The notes below the pieces were generated by a model that was not told where the DNA came from, made no database searches, and worked only from the letters and a program-made list of their open reading frames with translations. Shown here piece by piece: positions 1 to 13,805 of a stretch of 64,000 nucleotides of DNA (position 1 is the stretch's first letter; every line of letters starts with the position of its first letter). Origin of the DNA: Portunus trituberculatus (Eukaryota; Arthropoda; Malacostraca; Decapoda; Portunidae); assembly GCF_017591435.1 (NCBI RefSeq), contig NC_059281.1, positions 12,169,902 to 12,233,901 of the forward strand. Reading direction: 5' to 3'. The position numbers were made by a program, and so were the translations under genes.

Positions 1-378
1 TGTTTTCTTTGTGATATTTTGTCCCTTATTCTTCTCTATTATGTTCTGTAATGAGCAGCAGTAGTAGTAGGTCACTAGATACCCTCGTTTTACACTAACA
101 GGTCTCTTGGTGCCGCCGCCGCCCTCTCCTCCTCCTCCTCCTTTGTAAGCTTATCACAAAACAGAATCATAATAACTTAAACATTGGGTACTGTTTTTTC
201 TTCCTTTGTACCCCCCTCCTCCTCCTCCTCCTCCTCCTCCTCCTTGGCCTACTGTATATCTTGTTTCCTCCCCATTATCGTCCTTGCTTCCTTTTCCTCA
301 TAATCGAAGTCCTTTTCCCGGCACCCCGCTGTGTCGTCAGGAAATGTTGCAGTGGAATGACGCACGAATGGCTGATAG

Positions 379-380
<2 letters not shown>

Positions 381-428
<48 letters not shown>

Positions 429-520
429 CGTACAGAGATAGGATGGAAAACGTGTGGATATTTTTTTCCTTTTTGTCTTTGTCTTTACTTTTTATGACGA
501 AATGACAGATAAAGAAAGAT

Positions 521-564
<44 letters not shown>

Positions 565-575
565 TGAGTACAAAT

Positions 576-622
<47 letters not shown>
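381..622. repeat. (GT)n, then (GA)n and (CT)n in opposition
   Basis: (GT)n 381-427, (GA)n about 529-562 and (CT)n about 579-622. The last two are complementary across a 16-nt spacer and can form a long hairpin. Confidence 0.95.
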
Positions 623-627
<5 letters not shown>

Positions 628-1566
628 TTCTCTTTCTCCTTCTCTTTCTCTTTCACCACCACCACCACCATTCCTCTAGCACCTTCAGGAAACACGTGCA
701 GCACTCTTGCATCCTTGACGCCCTGGAATACGTCAAGGCTCCTGATAACGCTGATAAGGCCCGGGATCTCCTTATCGTCTTATCCTAGATTGGGATTTTC
801 CACCAAAGCTGCATCCTGTTGATAATTACACTGTGTATCTGAGGTTATGAAGCTGCTGGAGGAGGAGGAGGAGGAGGAGGAGGAGGACAATTACAAAAGG
901 TCATGGTTTGGTCACGTGGTAAAAAGAAATCATTAACCAGAAGGGTGAAAATCAAGGGAAGGACAGAGAGTGAGATGAACATGTAATTAGGGTGAAAGAT
1001 GCAAAGGAAGGGAGTCACTGAAGAAGATACAAGGGCACATGTAGGGGTAATGGTGAAAAGAAAAAGAGAGAGGGAGAGAGAGAGAGAGAGTGGAGGTATA
1101 CAAACACCATCACATCTCAGTTTCTTGTTAGATAGAGAGAGAGAGAGGGAGTTGGTGGTGATGATAATGAAGATGATGAAAGAATTAAGAGTGATAAAAA
1201 TTGGAGTTATGAATTTGAGAAGAAAAAAAAAGGAGGACTGGATGAAGATAATGACTGTGTTGATGAAGATGGAAAGAAGGAGTTATGAAACTTTAGCTGA
1301 TGGAAGAAGACAAAAAGAGGAGGAGGAAGAAGAAGAAGAGGAGGAGGAGGAGGAGGAGGAGGAAAGTATGACACGAAGTTTTAATTTTAATCAGAGAAGG
1401 AAGGAAGAGAGCGACAGAGAGGGAGAGAAAGGAAGAGAGTGACAGAGAGGGAGAGAAAGAAGGAAGAAAGGAAGAAGGATACGGGAAGGAAAGATTATAA
1501 TGCACGTTTTATCCTTCTTGCCTCCTCCTTTCTTTTCCTTTCTTCTTATTCAATAGTGTATCTAAC

Positions 1567-1568
<2 letters not shown>

Positions 1569-1622
<54 letters not shown>

Positions 1623-1735
1623 AAGGCGAGGAATGTTTAGGGAGAGGGAAGGTGTGAGTTTGTAGTGAGGGGAGAGAGAGGGAATCGTTTTGTCTGAGGA
1701 GGAGAAATAGAGCGAGACTTGTGAGGTTAGGTATC

Positions 1736-1803
<68 letters not shown>

Positions 1804-2080
1804 TGCACGGTAAAGAATAACAAAATGGGGAAAATAACAAGAAATAACGAGGAGGAGGAGGAAGAAGAAGAAGAAGAAGAAGAAGAAGAAGAAGAAGAAG
1901 AAGAGGAAGAGGAAGAGGAGGAGGAGGAGGATGTAAACCAGGAAGAGGAGGAGAAGGAGGAAAATAATCGGAAAAGGAAAGAAAGCAAAAACAAAATGAG
2001 AAGGATACGAATAAGGACAAAGAGGGAGAAGCATTAAGAGGAGGAGGAGGAGGAGGAGGAGGAGGAGGAGGAGGAGGAGA
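1569..2080. repeat. (GA)n and (GAG/GAA)n cluster
   Basis: (GA)n at 1569-1617 and 1741-1799; (GAG/GAA)n at 1850-1930; (GAG)n at 2037-2080. The whole block is purine-rich on the + strand. Confidence 0.95.
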
Positions 2081-2182
2081 TGTGCCCAGCAGCCCTCCAG
2101 GATGCAAGAGTCATCCAGAGCTAGTGTTGTAATGACGAAGGTCTTAAAGTGTGGCTGAGGACCTTGGTGGCCGCCCAGACAC

Positions 2183-2230
2183 TCCTCCTCCTCCTCCTCC
2201 TCCTCCTCCTCCTCCTCCTCCTCCTCCTCC

Positions 2231-2261
<31 letters not shown>

Positions 2262-2301
2262 TGTTTCCATCTCGTTTTTTTGTTGTTCATGTTACAAGTA
2301 T

Positions 2302-2381
<80 letters not shown>

Positions 2382-2583
2382 ATCTTGCCTTCTCCCTTTT
2401 CTTTCCCCTCTCCTCTTTTCTCCATCCACCACCACCACTACCACCAGTTTTACTATACACCCCTTTCACAACCTAGACACCTGCTGGTCCCATCGAACAC
2501 CTGTAGCCTCGTCAGAACACCTGCCCTCACTTTTCGCTGCTTCTTGGTCGTTGATCTGAAGCAGGATATATGGCGCACTCAGG

Positions 2584-2643
<60 letters not shown>
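2183..2643. repeat. (CTC)n, (ACT)n and (GT)n arrays
   Basis: (CTC)n 2183-2247, (ACT)n 2303-2381 and (GT)n 2585-2643. The ACT array of about 26 units is one of only two ACT/AGT arrays in the window, the other being at 5935. Confidence 0.95.
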
Positions 2644-2646
<3 letters not shown>

Positions 2647-2659
2647 AGTGGGTGAAGGT

Positions 2660-2676
2660 GGCGAGGAGGATGTTGG

Positions 2677-2710
<34 letters not shown>

Positions 2711-3135
2711 AAACAATAACAAAAATGAAAAGAAAATGGTAAATAAGAGTAGGAGGAGAAGAAGGAGAAAGAGTAGACCGCAATAGAAATATGAGGAAGA
2801 AGAAGAAAAGAGGAAAATAGATACGATTCATGTTGTTTCGAGGATGGGGAGAGGAAGGACACGTGAATGGAGAGAGGAGGCAGTGTGGAGGGAGGGGAGG
2901 CTGGGGTGACATAAGAAAGGGTAGGGGTGACAGGAAAGTGGAGAGAGAGAGAGAGGTGGGAGGGCATAGTGAAGGGAGGAGGAGGTAGAGATAGAAGAAA
3001 ATAGGAAGGTAAATGAGAAAAAGGAGAGGTTAATGTTCGAATGAAAATCAGAGAGAGAGAGAGAGAGAGAGCATAGACAGATAAACACTGAAACAAAGAA
3101 ACGTAGACAGGCCAAAAAAAAAAAAAAAAAGACGA
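2660..3135 (+). repeat. Purine-rich (polypurine) tract
   Basis: About 470 bp with very few pyrimidines on the + strand, mixing short GA, GAG and A runs, ending in poly(A) at 3115-3130. Mirror-like purine tracts may form triplex DNA. Confidence 0.7.
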
Positions 3136-3776
3136 AAAGAGAAAGGACAGAATAAACAAAAGTGACGGACAGGTTCCCCCATCCCCACCCCCCACAACCA
3201 CCACCACCACCACCACTACCATCTTTCTACATTAACATCACTTTCAACCTTCGTGTCCTTGTGTGTGTTTCTATAAGCATCCCACGGCGGCCCTGACTCC
3301 CTACACCCTTGCTTACCGCCTCGCCACCACTCTGCACTCCGTTCCTGCAAGGTTATGGCATTCTCTCCACCTCCTATACACTGGAACACTTCTGCGCCGC
3401 ACCTCGACCAATTTCAAAAGGCCACACAAGAATTAACAATGTTTTTCAAGAATGTTTTTACGTTTCTAGTGACAGGATTAAGTAAACCCCAATCTCATTT
3501 ACATACACTTTCCAGCGACTGATGCGGTGTTCGGGATATGACAAGGGTAGCCTGAACGAAAATCTTCTTGACGAATTCACTTATACTTGCAACCTGACTT
3601 ACTGCTTATTAACGACTCTGTGTGTGTGTTTGTGGGTGCGTGGGTGTGGGTGCGTGTGTGTGTATTGTATTCAAGTACAGTTAGATGAAGAAAGAGAGGA
3701 GGATGTGGAGAAGTGTGAGAAAAAAAATGGAGAAACATGAGTAGGGTACAAATTATAGAAATGTGAGAAAAGCAAA

Positions 3777-3923
<147 letters not shown>

Positions 3924-5010
3924 AAACCCACAGAATACTAACGATGATGCATAATAACAGCATAATGAAGGCAAATTACTCTTAACTAACCCTTAATAAG
4001 ATAATAACACGCAGATGCACAAGAACACTCACGAACTGCCCAAATTTTCCGTGTAGGAGGAAAAATTGTTCACACTCACAAATTTATGAGTGATTACGTG
4101 AAAACAAAGAAAACGGTATAAACATTTCGATGACCTTTAGTAGAAAAGAAAACGGAAGAGGACAAAAGTTTAGATATAGAGGGGTTTTCTCCACGATAGC
4201 TCTTCCTTCCTCAGATCAAAAGAAGCTTTGGGGAAGAAGTGTTTGCGAGGGTGAGGATTAAGAGAAGTTAGTGTAATTGAAAGAGAAGAATGAGGAGGAT
4301 GAAGAGGGAGAAGACGAGGGGCAGGAGAGGATAGGAAAAGAAGAAAAGGAAGTAAAAATTGATGAGGAGAATGATAACAAAAGACGAAAATTAAAAGGAG
4401 GAGGAGGAGGTAAGAGAAAAAGTAGAAAGACGAAAAATAACAGCAAAAAGTTAACTTATTGAGAAGAACTTAAAGCAACAACCCAGAAAAACTCATAGCG
4501 CTACTTATAACTATTTTGGAGCGAGAAAACTTACCAACTCATGTTATAATTTATCTCGAAAACCCTCTTAGGATTAGATACACCTTCATAACCCTACAGA
4601 ATGGAGTTAGATTCCTTACACAAGGATGCTGGCGTCGCCTTACGTAAACACAAAGGCCGATTATACTGTCAGAAAAGGTCAAGAGAGGATAGCATTGAAG
4701 ACCTTGGTTTTGAAAAGGATCAGACTCAAAAGGAAGATTTCACTAGCTAAATATTAAAAAGAAAAAAAGGGATTATGTGATGTAATATGTTTGTGGAGGG
4801 ATATTTCGCTCTCCATCTATATGTAAGAAAACTCACGATCCCATAATCTTAATAGCCATTGCAGCTGAGCACAAAGCATAGACATCTCCAAATCCGAGCT
4901 CAAAGATAAACTGACTCACGCATTCACCTTCGCATTGCGTTCATTGGGTCTTCGCCTCGGGTTGTGCTGGCTCGCCCTCTCTAGAAACGAGACCTGGCTA
5001 TGGAGTTGCG

Positions 5011-5129
<119 letters not shown>

Positions 5130-5462
5130 CCTTCCTTGATTTAGACTTCTTTTCGTCTTCATCTTGAAATATAATTATTATTTTTTTCAATTCAAGGAAA
5201 GAAAAGAGAAAGGAAATTGAAAGAAAGATAGGGAAAAAAAGGAAAAGAAACTAGGATGTGACCGGAAAGGAAGGGACTGGGATGGGCTACAGGATAGGGA
5301 AGGGATATAGAGAATGAGTACCAGTGGGTTAAGGAGAAGGAGGAGGAGGAGGAGGAGGAAGAGGAGGGAAGGTGAAGGTTAATCCTGGAAAGTGTGACAT
5401 CAATTCATTCATGACGTCAATTGTGACCTTCCAGATCAGTGAGGTGGCCTGGAAATCGAGGA

Positions 5463-5480
5463 GGGAGAGAGGGAGAGGGA

Positions 5481-5563
<83 letters not shown>

Positions 5564-5609
5564 TACAATTTTTAATGCATTTAATTTGTAGTCTATATTA
5601 TCTATGTTT

Positions 5610-5684
<75 letters not shown>

Positions 5685-5793
5685 GCCAAGCCCTGCCCCA
5701 GGCCGTCTGCGTCAAGGAGTTGAAGGGAAAGTTGGACAAAAGAAGCGGTTGTTTAGGTTCCACTCACGTGACGTCATAGGGTCAGGGCAAACT

Positions 5794-5846
<53 letters not shown>

Positions 5847-5935
5847 TGCTACTGTACTAGTGTGGTGATTATTTCATGCGTGTATGAATCTGTGACAGTA
5901 GTAACAACAGCAACAGCGGTAGTAATAGCAGTAGC

Positions 5936-5991
<56 letters not shown>

Positions 5992-6019
5992 CAGCAGCAG
6001 CAGCAGCAGTAGTAGTAGA
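5463..6019. repeat. (GA)n, (GT)n x2 and (AGT)n arrays
   Basis: (GA) 5463-5560, (GT) 5613-5683, (GT) 5801-5844, (AGT)n 5935-6019 with AGC units inside. Two CRE palindromes lie close by (5412, 5769). Confidence 0.95.
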
Positions 6020-6634
6020 AATAATAGCAGTTACAATCACAATCACAACAAGTAACACATTTATTTTTACCTCACCAAACTGTTGCATTTATTCCTGTCA
6101 TTTTTTCCCTTTGTGTTGATGCAATGACGTCACGATACGTTTTTGGGGGCACTGGTGTGGGTAAGGAAGGGCCGGGTGTGGCACTGTGCCGCTACGTGCC
6201 TCACTGCAGGAACCGTGCCACCCTGACAGCCACCACTCAGAGGCCGCGGCGTGAGGCGTGGTGATAGCAGGGAGGGACAGAGAAGGGACGGGGTTAGGAA
6301 CAGGGGTAGAACAGGGAGCCTTGAACGTATGGTAAGGCTGAGATTGGAGACAGAAGGAAGTAAATTGTGCGTCTGTACATTGTAATTTCATCTTTATCCT
6401 GTTCTGTCTTCTAATTCGTCAATATCCTCCTGTATTTATTTATTTTCTTTTTTATTTCCTCTGGTATTGTAAAAGGAGGAGGAGGAGGAGCAGTAGTAAA
6501 GTCAAAGTGAACCGTTGTAATTTGTTCCTCATTTCACAATCATCTCTCTCTCTCACCTTTTCTTGTTTGTCTTCTTGTCCATCTCTTCGTTTGTCTATCC
6601 TCACAGCATCCTTTACCCTTCTTCCACATTATAA

Positions 6635-6869
6635 CCTCCTCCTCCTCCTCCTCCTCCTCCTCCTCCTCCTCCTCCTCCGTTTTGGTCTGTTTTTTCTCCT
6701 GCTCTTTCTCTTCTTCCTTCTGTGTCTTGTCTTCACCACCACCACCACAACAACAACATCCTCCTCCTCCTCCTCCTCCTCCTCCTCCTCCTCCTCCTCC
6801 TCCTCCTCCTCCTCCTCCTCCTCCTCCTCCTCCTCCTCCTCCTCCTCCTCCTCCTCCTCCTCCTCCTCT
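6635..6869. repeat. (CTC)n arrays
   Basis: 6635-6678 and 6759-6869 (about 37 units), separated by pyrimidine-rich sequence. Confidence 0.95.
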
Positions 6870-7264
6870 ATTTGTACATCCTCCCCTTCCACCCACTGTT
6901 CTTCCCTCTGTGTCTCATCTTCCTCCCCTTCCGTCTGCTTGTCCTCACCTCCCTCTTTTCCTCCTTCTCCCCCTGCCCCTCCCCCAACATTTCCTCTTAT
7001 TTTTAACCTCACACCATTCCTGTAAACTTTAGCCTCACATCATTAGGCGAGTGAGGAAAGAGAGGCATGTCGGGAGGCACCATCAGAACACCCACCCGAC
7101 CACCACCATCACCACCACCACCAACCCTTTGTAAATGTGTGAGTCAGCCTGGTGTTTAAGAGAACTTGTTTTTTTGTGAGTGATTTTTTTTTCTTATCCG
7201 TTCTTCATCCTAAACTCGCCTCTCCTTTTTCCCCCCTCACCTCCTCCTTCTCTTCTCCATCAGT

Positions 7265-7510
7265 GTGTGCGTGTGTATGTTTATTTCTACCATGTTTACC
7301 TGTTTAATATTTACCTGTATGCTGTGACTCCTTTAACTTCATCCACGTACTTACCTGTAATCTGCACCTGCTTACCTGTGTACCTGTTACGTTACCAAAT
7401 CGTGTCTCTGTCTGTCTACCTGTCTCCTTCACCCTTTGATCTACATATGCCTGTATCTTTATTACCTGCGTAACTATTGCATGTGCTTGTACCTGTCTGT
7501 ACCATGACCA
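7265..7510. repeat. Degenerate ACCTGT-rich tract
   Basis: TACCTGT or CACCTG-like motifs recur about a dozen times at irregular 10-25-bp spacing, including ACTTACCTG at 7349-7357 and CTTACCTG at 7371-7378. Confidence 0.6.
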
Positions 7511-7529
7511 CTATGTTGCTTAAACTTTT

Positions 7530-7830
7530 CTTTTTATATGAGAGCATGAGAAAATAAGAGCAAGAGGCTGTCTGCTCTACACGTGGCAGTCCCTATATGA
7601 ACAAAGATTCTTAATTCCATATATCCTACCCCATCCAAGAATTAATGTAATCTTTTAATGCTCCCTATTGACGCAACACTAACAACTTGATTACTGTGTC
7701 CGTTCCATTCATCAACCACTTTGTTAGAAAACCAGTTCCTTCCAATTTCCTTCTTAAACCTTATTTTTTTTCTTTTCAAGACTAAACCCATTATTGCTGG
7801 TTCTGTCTGGTTCATACCTGTCTTTTTTTT
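7530..7830 (-). mobile_element. Decayed LINE 3' fragment
   Basis: On the minus strand it reads RFKKEIGRNWFSNKVVDEWNGHSNQVV across about 7690-7780 (in two parts here for length), closely matching the order of residues in the fragment at 41.2 kb (KKEIG..YLSNRLGDKWDGHCNQV). The downstream part is decayed with stops. It is the same family as the 40.9-41.4 kb copy. Confidence 0.55.
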
Positions 7831-7836
7831 TTTACC

Positions 7837-8114
<278 letters not shown>

Positions 8115-9032
8115 GGCGCTGCTATGGCCTCCTTTATTTGAGCATTGTCAAGGTGATGTTTTTGTTTACCAGCACAAGTAAGAGGTGAAGGGCAGGTAAG
8201 AAGCACGTGGGAATCTCGTCTACTTTACCTGGCCGGGGTTGATTAGATGCCCTGCGGAACATCTGGTGAATGAGGAGGAGGAGGAGGAAAGGAGGAGGAA
8301 CAAATATACAAACGCTAGATATGACTAAGAACAAGAGTACGTGAAGGTGAAGGATGAACCGATAACAGCAGTGTTTGGGAAGATGATAAAGGTGAAGAAC
8401 TTGAAGGGAGAACAAATACCACAAGATATGGTTAAGTGAAGGAGGAAGACCAGAAGGAGAGGAAGGAACTTGAAGAAGAAAACAAGCAACACCAGATATC
8501 TTTAAGAGGAGGTAATGTAGCTGGAGGAGGAGGAGGAAGAAGAAGAAGAAGAAGAAGAAGAAGATGAAGATGAAGAAGTATACACATAAACAAATTAAAA
8601 GGAAGAACAAACAACAGAAGACATGTTTAGAAGTACGAAGAGGAGGAGGAGGAGGAGGAGGGGGAAGAAAAACAAGGAGGCGATTTGCTTGCAGTGGAGA
8701 GGAGCAAGGAGGAGGAGCAAGAGAAGAAAAAGAAGACCTACAAAGGAAGTATAGATTGCAGTAAGTGGAAAATATACCAATAAGAAGGAAGAAAAAGGAA
8801 GAAGAGGAGGAGGAGAAGTGGAAGTAGTACATAGTCTTAAGGTCGTGAAATGTCGCATGGTGGAGAAGCAACTGAGCGGGGAAGTACCGAGATGGGGAGA
8901 GGTTGTGGGGGGGGGAGAAGATAGGTAAGGATGTGGTGGTGGTGGTGGTAGGAGTAGTTGTGGTGGTGGTGGTGGTGGTCGTGGTACTGGGGCGTGGCTG
9001 CTTCCAGATGGTGGTGGCAGTGAGTCAATAAC

Positions 9033-9089
<57 letters not shown>

Positions 9090-9200
9090 CAATTCTCATC
9101 CTCTTAGTATTTTTCCTTCCTGTCATTTTTTTTTCTTTTTTTTTCTTTTCATGAATGTGGATTTATAGTTTCCTCATTCACTTGTGCCCAATTTTTCTTA

Positions 9201-9273
<73 letters not shown>

Positions 9274-9353
9274 CTCCTCCTCCTCCTCCTCCTCCTCCTC
9301 CTCCTCCTCCTCCTCCTCCTCCTCCTCCTCCTCCTCCTCCTCCTCCTCCTCCT
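9033..9353. repeat. (GT)n, (TC)n and (CTC)n arrays
   Basis: (GT) 9033-9087; (TC) 9203-9270 passing directly into (CTC) 9271-9353. Confidence 0.97.
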
Positions 9354-9369
9354 AGACCTCCTATGTGAG

Positions 9370-10015
9370 GCAACTGATTGCCCTCCGACACAAGTGGATG
9401 ACGTGGAACACTCCATCTTCACTCCACCACCAGCTCCACCTCCTCCTCTTCATATCCTTCCACCTCTTCACCTCCCTTCCTTCCATCTTTCTATACTATC
9501 TCGCCATTTCTCCATCCTTCCTCTACCTTCTTTTCTTCCCGCCTTCCTTCTCCAGTTGCTATGAGTCTTCCATCCCTTCCTTTGACCCCCTCCATCCCTT
9601 CCCTCTTCTGTATCTTGTTCCTCCTCCTCCTCCTCCTCCTCCTCCTCTCTCCTCCTCCTCCTCCTCCTCCTCCTCCTCCTCCTCCTCCTCCTCCTCCTCC
9701 TCCTCCTTAACGTGCCCCTTTTTCCCTCCATTCTGGTAATTGCCTTCCCATACGCGTCCTTCAGATCCTTCCAAACATCTCTCCCAGCCCCTCCTCCTCC
9801 TCCTCCTCCTCCTCCTCCTCCTCCTCCTCTAGTGTTTCTTACCATTCTCGATAGTGGCACCTCCTCCCTCCCTCCTTCCCTCCCTACCAACCAACCCTAT
9901 TCTTTTCATTAACCCCCCTTCTCCTCCATCTCCTGCTCCTCCATCTCCTCCTCCTCCATACCCCTCTCCCCCTTCTCCTCCCTGCCCCTCCATAGCGTCT
10001 GGGACTCTGGGCACC
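9370..10015 (+). repeat. Pyrimidine-rich tract with (CTC)n arrays, just upstream of the IP3K promoter
   Basis: Pyrimidine-biased + strand containing (CTC)n at about 9620-9706 and 9788-9829. It ends about 30 bp before the Inr at 10047. Such tracts can form H-DNA or bind GAGA-type factors; inferred. Confidence 0.7.
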
Positions 10016-10044
10016 TAAACACCCGCGCGCCGCTCCGTCCATTG

Positions 10045-10078
10045 TCAGTCACTAGCTAAACGCGGTGCTGGGTGGACG
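10045..10078 (+). promoter_or_regulatory. Candidate arthropod core promoter (Inr + DPE) for IP3K
   Basis: TCAGTC at 10045-10050 matches the arthropod initiator (TCAGTY). Taking its A (10047) as +1, GGACG at 10074-10078 lies exactly at +28 to +32 and fits the DPE consensus RGWYV at all five positions. No TATA box is at -30. It sits at the switch from a pyrimidine-rich repeat region to unique, CpG-containing sequence and 600 bp upstream of the candidate first coding exon. Confidence 0.5.
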
Positions 10079-10646
10079 CTCTCTTACCTCGCTCCCGTCC
10101 TTGGTTCGCCAGCCCGACCTTCCTGCCACTTGAGTCCGGGAAGGAAAACAAGCGTGCAAGTCGCTACGTGAAGGCTTTTCTGTGTGAATTACTGCTTTCC
10201 TGAATCGTCAAGGGGTTGCAGGTTCAGTGCTAGAGGAACCGTGCGCTGTGAGTGAAGAAGGAAGACAGGCTAAAGGAGAGACGCTACCTGGCTTCTCATT
10301 CAGTCAGCCACTAAGTCACTCTGTCACCGCTACCCTATAGAAAGTGGACGTCCCGTTACCTCCGCTTGGCCTATATTAGTGTGCGGAGGCGGTGAAAGAA
10401 AGCGAGAGAGATTGAATACGCATAAAACTAAGGTAATACACTGATCCAAATCCACGGAAACAACAGACCTCCACTCAAGTTCGACCCTGCATGGCTTGGA
10501 GATTCCATACCCAAGTTCTGTTCGCTACGACATTGCAAAGGCACCAAACGCAGTCTTCCCAGCCAGCAGTGAGGACCAGAAGGTTTAGGGGACGCTTTTG
10601 GAGTTAATATCGTATCAGTGAGAGCTTATTTGGGACCGTTGTGTGG
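10047..10646 (+). other. Probable 5' UTR of IP3K
   Basis: Unique, mixed-composition sequence with no microsatellite longer than a few units, between the Inr+DPE match and the ATG at 10647. It contains short upstream reading frames only. It is inferred to be the leader; no transcript evidence is available here. Confidence 0.35.
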
Positions 10647-10781
10647 ATGTGCATCGAGATGAAGGCCTCTGTGCAAATGCCTCTCAGTGATGTGATGCGG
10701 GAACCAGAGACAGCCGTGTACCACCCTAAGGGGAAGGACACGCAAGATATGACGCTCCTCAGGCTCTTCCTCTTCCTTCAG
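10647..10781 (+). CDS. IP3K: Candidate first coding exon of IP3K
   Basis: ATG at 10647 is the first in-frame Met after a TAA near 10604. The frame runs about 45 codons to CAG|GTAAAA at 10781/10782, ending in phase 0. Exon 2 begins in phase 0 and has no ATG of its own upstream in frame, so it needs such an upstream exon. The stretch lies in the only repeat-poor, GC-richer block upstream of the kinase and downstream of an Inr+DPE match. A second Met five codons on (ATGAAGGCC) is an alternative start. I do not recognise the peptide. An unseen alternative first exon inside 10.8-20.1 kb is possible. Confidence 0.5.
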
Positions 10782-11460
10782 GTAAAAATACTAGCTATAT
10801 ATGTTTTCGCTCTCTTTCAGGTAGTAATACAAACCACATTCCTTTTCTTCCTCCTCCTTCGATAAAAAATGCAAGTTACATTCCTTCTCTTCCTCCTCCT
10901 CCGGGTCAAATTGTCAGCTGCATTCCTTCTCTTCCTCTTCCTTTTGGTCAAGATACAAACTACGGGGCTCGTCCACTTTCTTCAGATATAATGTATAAGC
11001 TACATACAGGTTCTTTCTCTCTTTTTCCTGTGCCTCTTTCCTAGTACAACTACAAGCTCGCCACCTTCATCGCTTGCTTTTGATTTAAACTCCAATCCTT
11101 CGCTTGCTTTTTTTTTGTTGTAACTTTTCTTGTTTAATTTCACTGTGTTTATTCTTTCACTATTGCCTTGTCTATCCTCCTCCTCCTCCTCCTCCTCCTC
11201 CTCCTCCTCCTCCTCCTCCTGAAGTGACCTACACAAGGATGTTTGAAGAGGGTGTGTTGTAAGTCACCATTGTTGATTATTATTTTAAATATTGTTTTAT
11301 TGATGTCTTGTATTTACTTGTGTTTTGTGATTGTTGGAGTCTTTTCACTCCTACTGCTGCTGCTATTACAACTATCAATGGTTGTAAAGGTATTAGTAGT
11401 ACATAGTAAGTAGTGTTCTGCTTGTATAATGTGTCTTCTGTTACTGTTGTTCTTATTAAC

Positions 11461-11539
<79 letters not shown>

Positions 11540-12217
11540 CAGAAAGAAGATGAGGCAAGAATCTTGGGTGTGGACATCCAGTCATAAGTTTATGTGTAAA
11601 GTGGAGAAATGAGAGAGAGGGAGGGGAGGAGGAGGAGGTGGAGGGAGTGGACGAGTGGAGTTAGGGAATGAAGAGCACACTTCTAACCACTCTTGAACAC
11701 CTGTGGATGATCACCTGTGCTGAGCGGGGGAGGGGCAAAGGGGCGGGTAAAGGGCAGTATCGTGGGACTCTATGTGGAGAGGTTATGTACACTGAGCATG
11801 GCTGGAGAACCGAGACAGGTATGAAGGGAGCGTAGCGGTGTGTTACGTGGAGGTTGTCTTAATCTTGATCTTGGTTTATTGCTCTTTAGACCTTCAAATT
11901 GGGTGCTTAATACAGGTGTCAAAAGTTCCCAGATTTTAACGGGATTACTTCGTAGTGTCATGGATGGATTATATTAGCTTAGTAGTTGTAGTAGTAAGAT
12001 TAAACAAAAATACAATTAGTGAAAGAGATTTATGAAGCTTATACCAACATTACATTTGTACTGACAGTGATGTGTGTTTGTATGTATGAATGGTGGTGGT
12101 GGTGGTGGTGGTGGTGATAAAAGGTGTTTTGAACGGATTAGAGATTTTGTGATAAGGAATAAGGTACTTTAAGGATTTTAGTTGTGTGGGTTTGACTGTT
12201 ACCAATTATAAACTGAA

Positions 12218-12287
<70 letters not shown>

Positions 12288-12355
12288 ATTCTTGTTTCTT
12301 GAATGAAATTGTACTATACACATTACTGACTGAGGATTTCCTGTGACGCATGCGC

Positions 12356-12392
<37 letters not shown>

Positions 12393-12451
12393 CTGTTTCT
12401 CGCCTTGGAGACTTATCACATGTTCACGGCTGACGGATGTGGTGACTGGCC

Positions 12452-12527
<76 letters not shown>

Positions 12528-13589
12528 CCCAAGATGTGGCAATGTTTCTGACGCAAATGGTGTCGACGATTCACGCTCCTCCTCCTCCTCCTCCTTCAGT
12601 CACATTTAAAAACCCCAAAGATATTAAGATCAACATTATCTCGGTACCCATAAAAATGAATGAGGATGAAGGACCTTTACTGTATGTTATTCCTCATTTC
12701 CCTTCGTTCTTGTCATTTTTTTCTCAACCCAAAAGATAGAAAGATATTTAAACAGGGCATGTGTAGAAGTCAAACATCGTGAACCTAAAATAACACTGTT
12801 TTCTCCCCAGTTCGTTCACCTTTCGTGATTTGCTGTAAAGATCTTGATGATAGTGATGGGAATTGTTGAAGCTTCTCATTACGCAGCAGATGGTATGGCC
12901 TGTGTCGAGAGGAAGAAGAAAAGGAGTAAATAACAAAGAGAGTAACAATAATAAACACGGTTGCTTAACTCTTAGCATCACAACTCTAGGATATCCTTTT
13001 CTCTCTGCTTTTGTTCTCCTCCTCCTCCTCCTCCTCCTCCTCCTCCTCCTCCTCCTCCTCCTCCTCCTCCTCCTCCTTTTTCTCCTGTCCACTGCACTTT
13101 TCTATTGTGTTGTTCCAGTGACGCGTTTTATTTGCGTCACAAACCTGCATTTATATATTTGTCCCGTGTCCTTTCATTCTTTTTTCTCCTTTTTTCGTTA
13201 TATTGTGTCCGTCTTACTTTTTTTTTCTTTCATTCGTGTTCGTATCATGTGCGAAATCTCGTATATGATTAAGTTTTTTCTTTCTTTTCTTTTCATGTGT
13301 GTTTCTTATAGTAAGGATCAGCTTGCCCTTTCCGTACATGTTTTTTTTTTTTTTTTTTTTTCTTTCTTTCTTTTCATGCGTCTCCATTTTTACTCTCTCC
13401 AACGGTACAACATAACACAGCTCTCTTTCTCATGGTCGTTTTCTTGCTCTTTGTCACTGCTGCCCTTGGTCTTCCTTCCTTCCTTCCCTCCGTCACACTG
13501 CCTTGGTCTTGGTCACATCCTCCTCAAAAACAGTGTTGCTTTCTACTCTACACCCACGCTACTTTCTCTACCTTGACGTAATGCCCTGG

Positions 13590-13654
<65 letters not shown>

Positions 13655-13713
13655 TCTTTAGCGTTATCTTTATTGCTTATCTGTTTTTGCTCCTTGCGTT
13701 CACAGCAGCTCTC

Positions 13714-13805
<92 letters not shown>

